Source of the DNA: Phallusia fumigata | Lineage: Eukaryota > Chordata > Ascidiacea > Phlebobranchia > Ascidiidae | Length of the DNA stretch: 28,479 bases | Direction: 5' to 3' | Assembly (NCBI GenBank): GCA_008931825.1 | Contig: QXVZ01024017.1 | Coordinates: 1-28,479 of the forward strand | Shown: positions 12,001-23,900 of the stretch, one piece after another | Numbering within the stretch: position 1 is the stretch's first letter | Layout of the letters: the number at the start of each line of letters is the position of its first letter | Position numbers and translations under genes: made by a program | Notes under the pieces: generated by a model | What the model was told of the DNA's origin: nothing | The model's database searches: none | What the model saw: only the letters and a program-made list of their open reading frames with translations

Positions 12001-12984
12001 GTAGCCTAAATTCATCACTGTATGACAAGACAAGGAACGTGATGAGGCGATGGCTGGAGAAAAATAGTATGTTCCTAATTCAACGATTGCGGCAGATGTA
12101 CAAAACCGATTTCATCTCAATCAAACACGAGCATTGAGCAAGTTGGTACTTGGCTCTTTTAAAATAATGCCATAGAAAAATTCACGCACTTCAAATTAAG
12201 TTTTTCGAACTTTGTACTATAGGCGCAAATGCGGTAATGTAGGCGCAATTGGCCAAAATCGTTTCGAGCGTGAAAACTGGAAGTTCTGTACGTCATAATG
12301 TGACGTTTGTGGCACCAAAGCAACGCTAGCACAAGCGTACGCAAACAAAACCAGGGCACCAGTACTTTTGCCGACAGCGTGAAAAAGATCGTGCATAAAA
12401 TGTACAAAACAATGCAAATGTTTGCTACCGATGACATAAAAACGTATAAAAAGCACCATAGCCAGTTCAAGTAGCACCCGGATGTACCACGAAAAGCGCA
12501 CAATTGTAAGTCAACAACAGAGGACAATGTGTACCATCAACAACTTCTTGTACTTGGACTCTATCTTAAGTTTATAATCAACAAGCATTTTCATCTTGAG
12601 AGGAGCTAATCTAAAGTTCCAAGATAACAAACAGAGTTGAAAAAAGAGTTAAAGCAACGCCAAACAACAGTCGAAAATTATGCAAAATCAGTTTTATATG
12701 ACACATAGTTCATTTATAGTTGGTTTTGGCATTGTTTAAGTACAGAGACCAAATTGCAGGCAATCAAAATTGTGCCGAGAGAGAAACTAACATCATATAT
12801 ATTTACAGCACAAACACACTAAAAAAGTAGCTAACAAAGCTAATACACAAATAAAAGCATGTGGTTACTGTTCATATCCTGAAGCAGCACAGTTTATAAT
12901 GTACATGAAATTAAAAAAAACTTCATTGATACATTCGAAGTAATATCAGTCCATTCCATTGAAAAATGGCATTGATTCAGCTTG
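9037..12984. other. Long intergenic region with no supported gene
   Basis: This separates the SMYD4 start from the nectin-like stop. The longest open frames are 134 codons (plus, 10113-10517) and 122 codons (minus, 12159-12527). Both have random-looking composition, no domain I recognise and overlapping open frames in other phases. The part from about 10500 to 12500 is somewhat richer in CG dinucleotides than the gene introns. The stretch next to 9037 should include the SMYD4 promoter. No RNA gene was recognised. Confidence 0.55.
9620..9649. repeat. Perfect 11-bp hairpin
   Basis: agtgttacttg at 9620-9630 is followed, after an eight-base A-rich loop, by its exact complement at 9639-9649. It lies about 600 bp upstream of the SMYD4 start codon. 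It does not match the histone mRNA stem-loop and has no known role. Confidence 0.5.
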
Positions 12985-15900
12985 TTACACCACATGGGAA
13001 TACCCGTGTCGAATTTGTGCATACTCCACTGGTTCTTCAAATTGTGGTCTCCTGTGCCCTGCAAGCCAACATGTACATTTAGAAAATTGGGCAATTTGAA
13101 CTAATCAATAAATCTCTAACTACTGACATGAGGCTTTGACTCATTGCCACCTAGGGAGTTTTTTGTTTGAGGTAAAACCTTCAGGGTTTTTTAACACTGG
13201 CTGGAAAAAAACTGAAAAAAGACTACTACTGTATGGCAGTGTAAAAAATTGTTTTTTCTGGAATGGAACCTATAGTATTTACTCAGCACACAAACATCTA
13301 CATTTGGATAACATTTATATTATTGGCAGGAATTTATCAGATTTGTTTGAACAAAATCAGTACATTCAGTTAACATATTAATTCCTTACACTTAATCAAA
13401 CAGAAAAAAGGAATAAAAATGATTTTAGTTCTTGCTATTAACTAAAATAGGTAAAAACAAAAATTTTACACACCTCCTTGGTAACCAGTGTGGTCAATCT
13501 CTGTGTACTTAGGCTCGTGCTGTGGAAGGCTATCCATACGCCTCGGTGGCTGACGACCCTGTATCAACATTGGTTTAGCGATAATAATTTAAAATCAAAC
13601 CCAAATGTCACCAAGCCCAAAACAATATAAAAATGGACATTGAATTTTTTGTACAGCATTGCACAAAATTAAACACGAATACAGAACAATTAATTTGGGG
13701 CTTTATACAAGAAAGCTTTTTAGGGGAGTTTATTACAAAAATTTGCTACTCTGTAAATTTTCGATTCTGATTACATTTACTACAAACATTTACATTTACT
13801 ACAGCAATACCATTCTCAGTAAGATACTTGGTATTAACTGCATACTACATATCTTAGGTCATCGGTTGTATTTCACAAACCAGCAAAACTTACTGCGGGA
13901 TATCCAACATACTGTGGTTGGTATCGATCGTCATATTCCTCACTGGGGTAACCCTGGTAACGTTCATCCTGAATTAGTTCGTCCTGTATCAAATTTTTTG
14001 TAAGTATGTACCATTGGGCCCAAACAAAAGTAACAAATCTGCCACAGTTCCTTACATCGTCATCGTAATCGTTTCCTGGTGGAGTGTCGTATCTCACATT
14101 CTGCCGTGGGTTAGGTACAGGTGATTCTTCTTTTCTTGGCATATGGTTTTCACTACGGCTTTGACGGTGGGCTGGAGATGTGCTGGGGCGTTTTCTGCGA
14201 GCCTTTATTAAGTACAGAAAAGCAGGTAACTATAAGCTGAAAAAATCCCAACATTAATTTAAACAGATTGTGGTTTCTAAGAGGCAATAAAAGACTAAAC
14301 ACATAATGATGATTTACTGTGATGTATGAGAATACCTTGCTTAAAAACTGAAAAAAACACAACACAAACATCTTGCAAACCCAACAAATGTAAACAAAAT
14401 GGTGTTTGTAGCCTACACTTTGCATCCTATTATTTGTCAATAAATCACTGACAGTCAATATTTGTAACCAATATTAAACATCTGTATCACAAGAAAGGTA
14501 TTGATTTTTGCTACCAGATACATTGGGGACTGTTGTTTAAGCATTAAAGAATGCAAAACACCAGCCATTAAATGTAGACAATGTGGTAAATGTGTTGTCT
14601 AGTCAGTGTGAAGCACATATTATGGAACAGATAATCCACATATTATGGAAGCTTTTTATCCCTCTTGGGAAACAATCCGAGAGGTAAAAATAAAGCAAAG
14701 CTGTGTCATGGTCTGGTGGGCATAAGTGCTCCTTGGTATGCGTGATTTTGTTAAACCCATTTATTTCACAGCAATTAAGTTTGTGGCCTGGAGGGCAGCT
14801 TAAGACTTCTTCCAAAGCAATGACAACATCACAGACTTATCAAAAGTACGCTGTCACACAACTGAGCAATGTCACAATCAAAGGGACTTCAAAACATGTG
14901 GTGAGATTGTATGATATTCCTGAAGTTTGATAAACAAAAATAAAGCATGATGTGCAAAATAACATGAAAACATAAGATTTTGACTCCATGCAACTGATAC
15001 ATCATGCTCATGGTGCTGAACCGCTACTAACCTCACAAACTGAATGTCTCCAGTATGGCTGTAGCAGAGCAATAGTTAAGTGTGTTTGTTAATGCATCAA
15101 AACCAGACTACCCAAAGCGAAAACGTAATAAAGTTAACCATATTAGGTTTGTCTGCCAGACATAAGTATTCACAAAGATAGTGTTGGATTTTAGGAGGAA
15201 CACTTTGCCTGTGGTAGTCTACTCTAGTAATATAGTTACAAATCAAAAAAGATTCATACCATAACAATACAACAAAAAACATGTCAAATTGCAAATCACT
15301 TTTCAACATTTGCAAAAACATTATTGTTTTGGTTGTTTCAGCTTTCAAAACTGCACAATTCGAGACACAGTAAATCTAAAAATTGAAGTAACTTTAAAAC
15401 TGTCACTTGCCTGGAAGTTCACTGAGGCACGACTAGTGATGCCACCAATTTCGGCATTGTCCTGTCTATCAGGGTCTACCAAGTTTGTTGCTGGGTTTAC
15501 CTCCACATCAACATCATGATTTCCTTCATCCGACCCGGACTCACTGGATGTATCACTACGATCCATTTTATCTTCTGGTGGAGGTCCTGTTGGACTTGGG
15601 GGTCGGTTTCTGTTCAAGCTTTCGTTGGCGTGTTCAATTGTGGGACGGGAACCACCACTAATAAATGCAGCATGTTTAATAAATCAAATTGTGTGTGGCA
15701 GAAAAAGGTTGTAAACTTTGTGTGTGTAGGCTTTAGCATACGAAAAATGAACATAAAAAGGGTAAAATGGGTTTGTTGTTAATAACACATATTTAAATCA
15801 GTATTACGCTATTGTCACAGTTGACTGTTATGAAATTTAAGAACCCCAATCAAAAACCAAGGCAACCTGCTGTGTTTCAAACTTAAAGTAGCTTGGCATA

Positions 15901-18900
15901 GTAATCCAAGTAAACAAGCAGCTTATGTCTGTGTGGTTGGTCCGAAAAATTGAGTGTATTAAATCTCAGTTAATCTGTTTAAGTTGCATAGGATATTTTG
16001 ATAAAACTTACAAACATTGACCCCCAGGCAAAAAGTAAATTAAATTTACCTGTTCTCCTTATAAAGCATTGTGGTACCAGAGTATTGGTAAGGACCTGTG
16101 TCTTTTTCTCTTGAAGGTTTCAATACAAATACATAGACAAGGAGGACAATTATAGCAAGGAGTGCCAAACCTCCAATGACACCTCCCACAATAGCACCAA
16201 CGTTGGCTTGTTGAGTGACTAAAAAACGAAACAGTTGACAAAAGTACATAATAGAAAAAATATGAAAATCAAGATTCTTAATTTATGAATACTACAAACA
16301 CTCAAAACAAGCCAAAAAATCGCTAACCAAACCAAGGCATTTTTGTGAAGGTTCTAAGGATCTAAAACAGTACATGGGGTTGAATGTTTAGAAATCCGTA
16401 TATGGTTCTCATGCACTGGAGGTTAACTATTTGTCCCACCACAAATTGCCTTTTGTGGCCAGAAAGGGAAACAACACGTTATTCATAAAATATCTTGTTA
16501 CAGTGTAACATGAACCTTTTCTATAATGGCACAATAGAAGTTGCTTACCAAGAAGCAGTTTGGCAAATATTTCGTGTCCAGTAAATTTAACAGCAAAATT
16601 GGCATACAAGTTAACCAACACTTCTGTTGCAGTTGGAAGTATGACAACGAACTTAACATTTCACATTGCGTTTTCTGAATTTAGCCCAATGTCACCCAAT
16701 TTTATATGTGGTCAGATTAACGCCACAGCAGCTAAATATTTTGAGAAATAATCTGATTTGTTTTCTGCTGCCAGCTTTGATTTTTAAAACAATTCGATTG
16801 AAATTAATTTACTTTCAAAACAAACAATGCATTTTTTAAATTTTACGTTTACATACAAACAAGGAACATAATACACTGAGTACTAAAATATTTTAATCGT
16901 TTTAAACTGATGATTCAGTCTGTAAGAGGTGAAAATTCGGCAATATAACCCAGTCTCTTTCTGACACTGTCCTATGAATATGTCATTTGAAACACCAAAT
17001 AGAAGTTTTTTCTACTCCTGTACATTGCATTAACTGATATTGGGGTGTATAATTTTAGGCTAAAAAAAGGAAAGGGTGACCTTTTTTGCAAAAAACATAC
17101 AAATATGTGCTAATAAACTGTTGCAAATGAAAGTTAAAAAAGACTATTAAAGAAACTGTCTATTGTTTATTGTGCTGCACTGTTGTTTTTTTAGCTTGAT
17201 GAGACAATCTTATGAGGTTACCAGGTTAAAATCACACCTTGATTCCTGCCAGCTAAATTGCAGCCAAGCAACCCATAGTAAAAAAGTTTGTGTTGCCCCC
17301 TTTGCATGGTGTCTTGCTGCTTCAAGGACTACAAATATATTTTAACCATCTTTGGAGTGTAAACTCACAACTAAACTCACTCTTGGCATAATATAATTGT
17401 AGAAATTCTTACTTTCAACGTAGGTCACAGCAAATGCAGTTGTGACAGTTGTTCTTTGATCAGGACTGATTCCATTGCTGGCAACACATGTGTATGAGTC
17501 ATTGCTTCGTGCAGGATCTTGCGGCGAAATCAACATTACTGTTTTTCCACGAAACGTCGGAGCAGGAGCAATTGGGGGCATCAACCATGTTATGGTTGGT
17601 GGTGGATTACCTTCTGACTCACATGNAGAAATTCTTACTTTCAACGTAGGTCACAGCAAATGCAGTTGTGACAGTTGTTCTTTGATCAGGACTGATTCCA
17701 TTGCTGGCAACACATGTGTATGAGTCATTGCTTCGTGCAGGATCTTGCGGCGAAATCAACATTACTGTTTTTCCACGAAACGTCGGAGCAGGAGCAATTG
17801 GGGGCATCAACCATGTTATGGTTGGTGGTGGATTACCTTCTGACTCACATGTAAGGCCTTCTCTGTCATTGTTTACAATAACCACTGCCTTTTCTGGTGG
17901 ATCTAAATGTGAAAAAAATTAAAATTGTAAGATTCCAATAGCGCAACATAAGAGAGCGCAACTTACATGTTACATTTAAAACAACCACTTTGTTAACATC
18001 TTCCTCAAAGCCAGGATGCTTGACAACACAGAAAAAAGATTTTCCATTGTAAAACTTAGTAGGGCGAATATGCAGGATTTTTTCAACAGTCTGTACTCCC
18101 TGCAGTTGTTCATTTGTAGCAACATTTGATCTGAAAAATAAGTTTTCCGGTAAATAATTTATGGCATAGAAAAAAACAATGGACGACAACAAGAGCAAAA
18201 CTTACGTTGATTCGTTAAACAGTAAGTTTCTGTCTGTCATCCACTCAACACTAGCAGGAGGTTTACCTAAATGGAATTTTTAGTTACTTTGCATAGTTCC
18301 TGATAAACTGTAACTTATACCATTCGAGGCTGTACAGGCTGCCGCTTGAAGTTCATCAGACCCAGATAAAAGAGGATCCTCTATTTTTCGCACTTCCACA
18401 ATTGGTGCAACTGATAACAAAATAGTTTGGGTTAATACAGAAGTTAGGTTTTGTAAAAATCAATTCAAATGCAACTTACCATAAACACTAAGGTTTGTTT
18501 TAACAGGAGGTATCGTTACACCAAATGCATTGGACGTGCAAGTATAGACACCTTCGTCTGTTAAACTTACACTATTTATGGTCATAGCACCTACTGAAGT
18601 GAATCCAATTCTTCCTTGATACTTCGAGTCAATGTTTTGTAAATCCTGATTTCCTGGCTGCAATAGAAAACATTTACTGNTCAAATGCAACTTACCATAA
18701 ACACTAAGGTTTGTTTTAACAGGAGGTATCGTTACACCAAATGCATTGGACGTGCAAGTATAGACACCTTCGTCTGTTAAACTTACACTATTTATGGTCA
18801 TAGCACCTACTGAAGTGAATCCAATTCTTCCTTGATACTTCGAGTCAATGTTTTGTAAATCCTGATTTCCTGGCTGCAATAGAAAACATTTACTGTAGAA

Positions 18901-19284
18901 AAAATTGGTAGACACCAGCCAAAATAATAGAAGTGTAGTTTAGATACATATTACGAAAGGGATAATCATGTGAGCATAAAAAATTTAAAATCGTGTTTAC
19001 CTGATAGTGACAAACACTAAAACTGGTTTTGCCATCGGGGGAAGTAAAATCAACTTTTACAAAAAGGCTTTCAAATCCATTTGCAGTAGCTGGATCATAA
19101 CATGGCATGGAAGTTTGCCTTCCCATGATTGCAAAAACATCATCACCTTTAACTGTTAAAAAATTGATCCAATGTGTGACATGGGTTGAGATTCAATTTA
19201 CAATTTATACAAACCTGATACAGCAATATTTACAACCAGTATAAGATGAACCAGCAGTTTACATTTGAACTTTCTTCTTTGCAT
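12985..19284 (-). CDS. Nectin-like adhesion protein: signal peptide, three Ig domains, one TM span, Tyr-rich tail
   Basis: Likely a plasma-membrane cell-adhesion protein. Exons: 19284-19215, 19152-19001, 18873-18696, 18410-18321, 18266-18206, 18130-17967, 17902-17639, 16218-16050, 15657-15411, 15058-15032 (uncertain 27-nt exon), 14202-14056, 13983-13894, 13558-13474, 13058-12985. Phases agree throughout; 605 aa, or 596 without the small exon. Residues 1-23 are a signal peptide. Ig1 has C41-C114 with DEGVYTC, Ig2 C159-C218 with GKPPASVEW, Ig3 C257-C302 with GNPPPTITW. The V-C2-C2 layout and the NGKPPA...VTYPPE stretch resemble nectins. The membrane span is about 334-359 (AIVGGVIGGLALLAIIVLLV). 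The tail is rich in Tyr, Pro and acid, with VEYAQI (592-597) near the C-terminus. The end SHVV differs from the E/A-x-Y-V afadin ligand of vertebrate nectins. Exon 9 uses a GC donor. The 14202 acceptor lacks a clear pyrimidine tract. The 1.4-kb intron 16219-17638 shows no other gene. Confidence 0.87.
15032..15058 (-). other. Possible 27-nt micro-exon in the tail of the nectin-like gene
   Basis: Nine phase-0 codons (PYWRHSVCE) lie between a tctgctacag acceptor and a gag|gttagt donor, in the intron between 15411 and 14202. It can be included or skipped without changing the frame, which would suit a cassette exon. A chance pair of splice-like sites is also possible. Confidence 0.4.
17401..17851. 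other. Contig-join artefact: 225 bp repeated on both sides of an N
   Basis: Bases 17401-17625 are identical to 17627-17851, with N at 17626. Both contain most of Ig3 (exon 7) and its donor. Only the right-hand copy is joined to the exon start at 17902, so the left copy starts in mid-exon with no acceptor. Confidence 0.92.
18465..18895. other. Contig-join artefact: 215 bp repeated on both sides of an N
   Basis: Bases 18465-18679 are identical to 18681-18895, with N at 18680. Each copy holds the whole 178-nt exon 3 (second half of Ig1), at 18873-18696 and 18657-18480. The exon runs from phase 0 to phase 1, so using both copies would break the frame. This supports an unmerged overlap, not a real exon duplication. 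Confidence 0.9.
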
Positions 19285-20966
19285 TCTTGAATTAGCAATT
19301 TTTGTTTAATTTTTTCTTTGTGTTAAAAAAATATCTGCAACTTGGATAATAATGAGTATTTTCCTGGCTTTATATCTTTCTTAAGAATTAAAGTAACAAA
19401 TCTCGGATTCTGTTAGTTTTCATTTGTTTGGGTAAGTCTACAAACATTAGTGTGTTTTTTCTAACTTTATCTCTTGACATGTGATTAATCTGTTTATCAT
19501 TAAACATGCTACTCATTTCTGTGTTTTGAACATTTTTTATTTTCATGTAAACATTTTATTTTTTCACTGGTATAACCACTGTTGTTAAAACTTTTATTCC
19601 CAGTCAGACATTAGACCACAGCATATACACTACTACACAGGCATACAGCCCAAACCATGAGCAGGACTAATAAATCTTTACACAAACTACCTTTGTTAAA
19701 ATACACTAAAATATGTGTCATGTGTCAATTCGAGAAGCCCATTAATCCTGGCCTAAACCATAACTAACAACAAAAATTGATCAGAATTTTAACACAATCA
19801 GACAGAAGCTACAAATACACACCACCATAAACCTGAAGATAATTAATTCAACACATTTTTGCATTCACCAGATATAAGAGGAAGTCAACCAAACTATTTA
19901 ACAGTAAAGAAACTGGTGTACGAGACAATAAAAGCTCAGTCTTTGTCGTTTCTCCTCACTCTTTAAAACTGACATGCTTGAGTGAGTAGGGAGATTTTAC
20001 AAAAATTTCAACATGCTAATTAAGGAAACGATTTTAGTAGGGGTAACAACCCTAAAACTTATTAAAAACAAGCTTGACGCACCGATGGCGCAAAAATTTT
20101 CACATGTTTTAGTTTTAATTTTTAGTTTTAAGGAACCTCGCCATTTTCCGTTCTTTTCTTTTTGCCTCATCCTGATCGTAATTCAAGAAATAAATCTTTG
20201 TTTGGTCGGCGCAAACAATCGTGATGCCATGTTTATAAAGGCCCGCCAAAAGGGACAAACACAGAGAATTCTAAAAAATAACAATATTGCCTCTGAGGGG
20301 GGGGGGGTTATTTTTCTGCGTATGTGGCCATTTTCCCTTTTACCTCCTCTAAATCGTTTGTTTCTGTACGTAAATAGATCGTATTTTTTCAAGAACGAAA
20401 TTCCTGACTTCTTGAAAACTGCCCCTGCGCCACCATATTCATTTGACCACTTCCCCTGTGCAAGCGTGCTGCAACGTTTGTTTCCGCCTCGCTTACAATT
20501 CGAGCCAAAAACCCAAGTTACAACACCAAACATCCCACTCTTTCGTAAAACATTTGCTGCCGACGTGGTTTAATACGACGTTTGTATTTATGTTGCAACC
20601 AAATTTCAAAACTAGTGTGGCACGGCCGATGAAACTGCATTTTGTAAACGTCGCTGCTAATAACTAAACATGTAACGATTGACTACACCAACAATTGTCC
20701 AGCACACATCAAGCATGTTTGTAAAAAATAACCCAAAACCAACTGTCCAGCGGAAAACAAACAAAAGCTTAAAGCAACACTCATGCAGCACAAACACAAT
20801 GACTGATTAAAGTAATCCCAGTGTTAAGATGGAATCTAAACACATAATCTGGTACGCAAAAACACGGTAACACTTAAAACGAAATTCATAGAAAACAAAA
20901 ACCAAGCTGTGATGCACAAAAAATATATGATTTGTCATTTCGGTCACTGATTGTCGGCAATGAAAT
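19285..20966. other. Intergenic: nectin-like promoter side and PWWP gene 3' side
   Basis: No gene is supported. A 186-codon plus frame (20013-20573) and a 116-codon minus frame (20183-20533) cover the same DNA, a stretch less AT-rich than its surroundings where stops are rarer. Neither shows a domain. A run of ten G lies near 20298. The DNA just above 19284 should hold the promoter and 5' UTR of the nectin-like gene. Confidence 0.55.
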
Positions 20967-23900
20967 TTAGAAGGTGGGCTGGGGAATGGCCAGATTTTCA
21001 GCTAAACTGAACATTCCTCTACGCACAGCATTGCGCTCTTCATCTGTCAAAGGTCTGTTTAACTCTGGGTCTGAACTACGTCGTTGCGTTTTGCAACCTT
21101 GCATATACATCTAAAAAACAATTAAAAAATTTGTTTTAAGTAGAAACTTATTGGAGAACAGCACCCCAATTTTAGGCATTCTTTTGCATGACACAACCTG
21201 CTTATTTTGCCTGGTTGTCTAAAGTATTAAAATGCAAAAAAAAACGAATAGCACTGCTGATCATTTTATGTCCATTGTNATTATACAGATAAATATGTCC
21301 AGCAAATCGAATCAGGATTAACAGAGGTTCAATGTACATTATAGGTTTATTCATTTCAATGTAATAAAACTCTTACCTCTTAGAATAAGTTGAACCATCT
21401 AGAACTAATTTCAGATGCTCAGAGCACTGGTCACTAACAATATAGGCAACAATATCTGCATTTCGGGCATTAAAGCTGTCAACAAAATATTCAGACCCTG
21501 ATTTTGTTCTACTTCTGGATCTCGTTGGTGTAAGATGAACAGCAGGAGGAGCAGAAACATTGTGTACAGCAAAATCAGTTTTTATAGGTGCATCACTATG
21601 GCATATTGGTGATGGGGGGCGAGTGTGCTTTATAGTGCATTGGACTGGCACCACAGCAGTATTTTGTTCTTTAACACACTTTTTGTGGCACAGTGAAACA
21701 CCATCAGATCGAAAGAAGTCAAAAACCTCCTGCTCATTTGCAAAACTCTTGTTGCGCTGTTCAAGGATATATGTTTCAGCCAGATTCACTGCTTTGTTAA
21801 ATGCATCAAGTCTTTTAATCTCACTTGAAACAACATTCTGAGAGCAAAATAAATAATTAAAAAAATGCTGCAAAAGCAAGGATAAAGTAGATGTAAAACA
21901 ATCTCAAATACACAATATTTATCTCAGTTGAAATGTTGACTAAAGATTAAAATTTAAACAGACCTAAACTGGCAATAAAAACTAACCTGTTTCACATCAT
22001 ATAGTCTGTTGTGTTCCCTTCCATTTTCAATCAGTTTTATATTATTTTGTGAACAAAATCTTTTTATCTTTTTGGAATTAAGAGTATATCTACAAGTCCT
22101 TTCTCCTTTGGCAAACCTAAAAATGTAGCATTGGTTATGTATGTACCAAATGATAATAAATGTTCGCTGTTTTACTAGTGTTAGTCACAGATTACTAGCA
22201 TCATATCTCATTGNTCTGAGATATAACAAAGACAAGGTTAGGAGTTGTTTTCGAAATGAAATGGTGTTGGACGACACAAAATGGACATTATGTTTAAAAC
22301 AAAAACTTGCATTAAAAATCTTTTTAAAGTCCTCTGTAAATTGAAAACAATGGTGAACAATAAAATATAGTTGTGTCTGATCTTTGATGTGATAAAATAT
22401 CTTCTGCATTTAATACAATTTAGACAGAACACACCATTGTGGCGCTGTGTTTTCTTTCACCAAGCAAAATTAACTCAACTCAACTATTGGACAATACACC
22501 ACTACAGCATATACAAGAAAATATTCTTTCTATTATTCTGTGTTTATGACTCATTATATAGTTATTATTACATTTTATACAAATACATCCTAGACAAAAG
22601 CCGTTTTTACATTTCATAATCCAGATTTTCCTGCTTCAACCATGCACTTATACACTAAATCATGATGCAGTTATATGTTTATTTATAAGACCTGCCAACA
22701 GTTTGAATCTCACTCAAACACACTGTGTTTTAAAGTCTATAATGTTGTCATATTATAATAACTCCGCTGACTGCCCAATACTTTTGGGTAATTAGTGCAC
22801 CAGGTAGTATTGCACCAATAGGTTAGTTTTCATTCAAGAATTCTTTCATTATTGGGTTGCTAATTTGTCTAATGAAGTGATTTTACCTGGAGAACAAACC
22901 ACCATAATCTAGATAATTCTAGGCTTGAAACAAACATTGGTTAATTCAGGAATTATACAGATAAATATGTCCAGCAAATCGAATCAGGATTAACAGAGGT
23001 TCAATGTACATTATAGGTTTATTCATTTCAATGTAATAAAACTCTTACCTCTTAGAATAAGTTGAACCATCTAGAACTAATTTCAGATGCTCAGAGCACT
23101 GGTCACTAACAATATAGGCAACAATATCTGCATTTCGGGCATTAAAGCTGTCAACAAAATATTCAGACCCTGATTTTGTTCTACTTCTGGATCTCGTTGG
23201 TGTAAGATGAACAGCAGGAGGAGCAGAAACATTGTGTACAGCAAAATCAGTTTTTATAGGTGCATCACTATGGCATATTGGTGATGGGGGGCGAGTGTGC
23301 TTTATAGTGCATTGGACTGGCACCACAGCAGTATTTTGTTCTTTAACACACTTTTTGTGGCACAGTGAAACACCATCAGATCGAAAGAAGTCAAAAACCT
23401 CCTGCTCATTTGCAAAACTCTTGTTGCGCTGTTCAAGGATATATGTTTCAGCCAGATTCACTGCTTTGTTAAATGCATCAAGTCTTTTAATCTCACTTGA
23501 AACAACATTCTGAGAGCAAAATAAATAATTAAAAAAATGCTGCAAAAGCAAGGATAAAGTAGATGTAAAACAATCTCAAATACACAATATTTATCTCAGT
23601 TGAAATGTTGACTAAAGATTAAAATTTAAACAGACCTAAACTGGCAATAAAAACTAACCTGTTTCACATCATATAGTCTGTTGTGTTCCCTTCCATTTTC
23701 AATCAGTTTTATATTATTTTGTGAACAAAATCTTTTTATCTTTTTGGAATTAAGAGTATATCTACAAGTCCTTTCTCCTTTGGCAAACCTAAAAATGTAG
23801 CATTGGTTATGTATGTACCAAATGATAATAAATGTTCGCTGTTTTACTAGTGTTAGTCACAGATTACTAGCATCATATCTCATTGCAAAATGTACAAAGG

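Noticed and set aside
12159..12527. Two overlapping hydrophobic minus-strand frames (122 and 94 codons)
   Set aside because: Both phases are open together and neither resembles a family; this is a stretch with few stops.
13466..13474. Nectin-like protein ending at an in-frame TAA just past 13474
   Set aside because: A GT donor at the same place leads in phase to the last exon with a well-formed tail, so intron retention is the weaker reading.
20013..20573. 186-codon plus-strand frame
   Set aside because: It contains a run of ten G, has a long open frame on the opposite strand and no domain; local base composition explains it.
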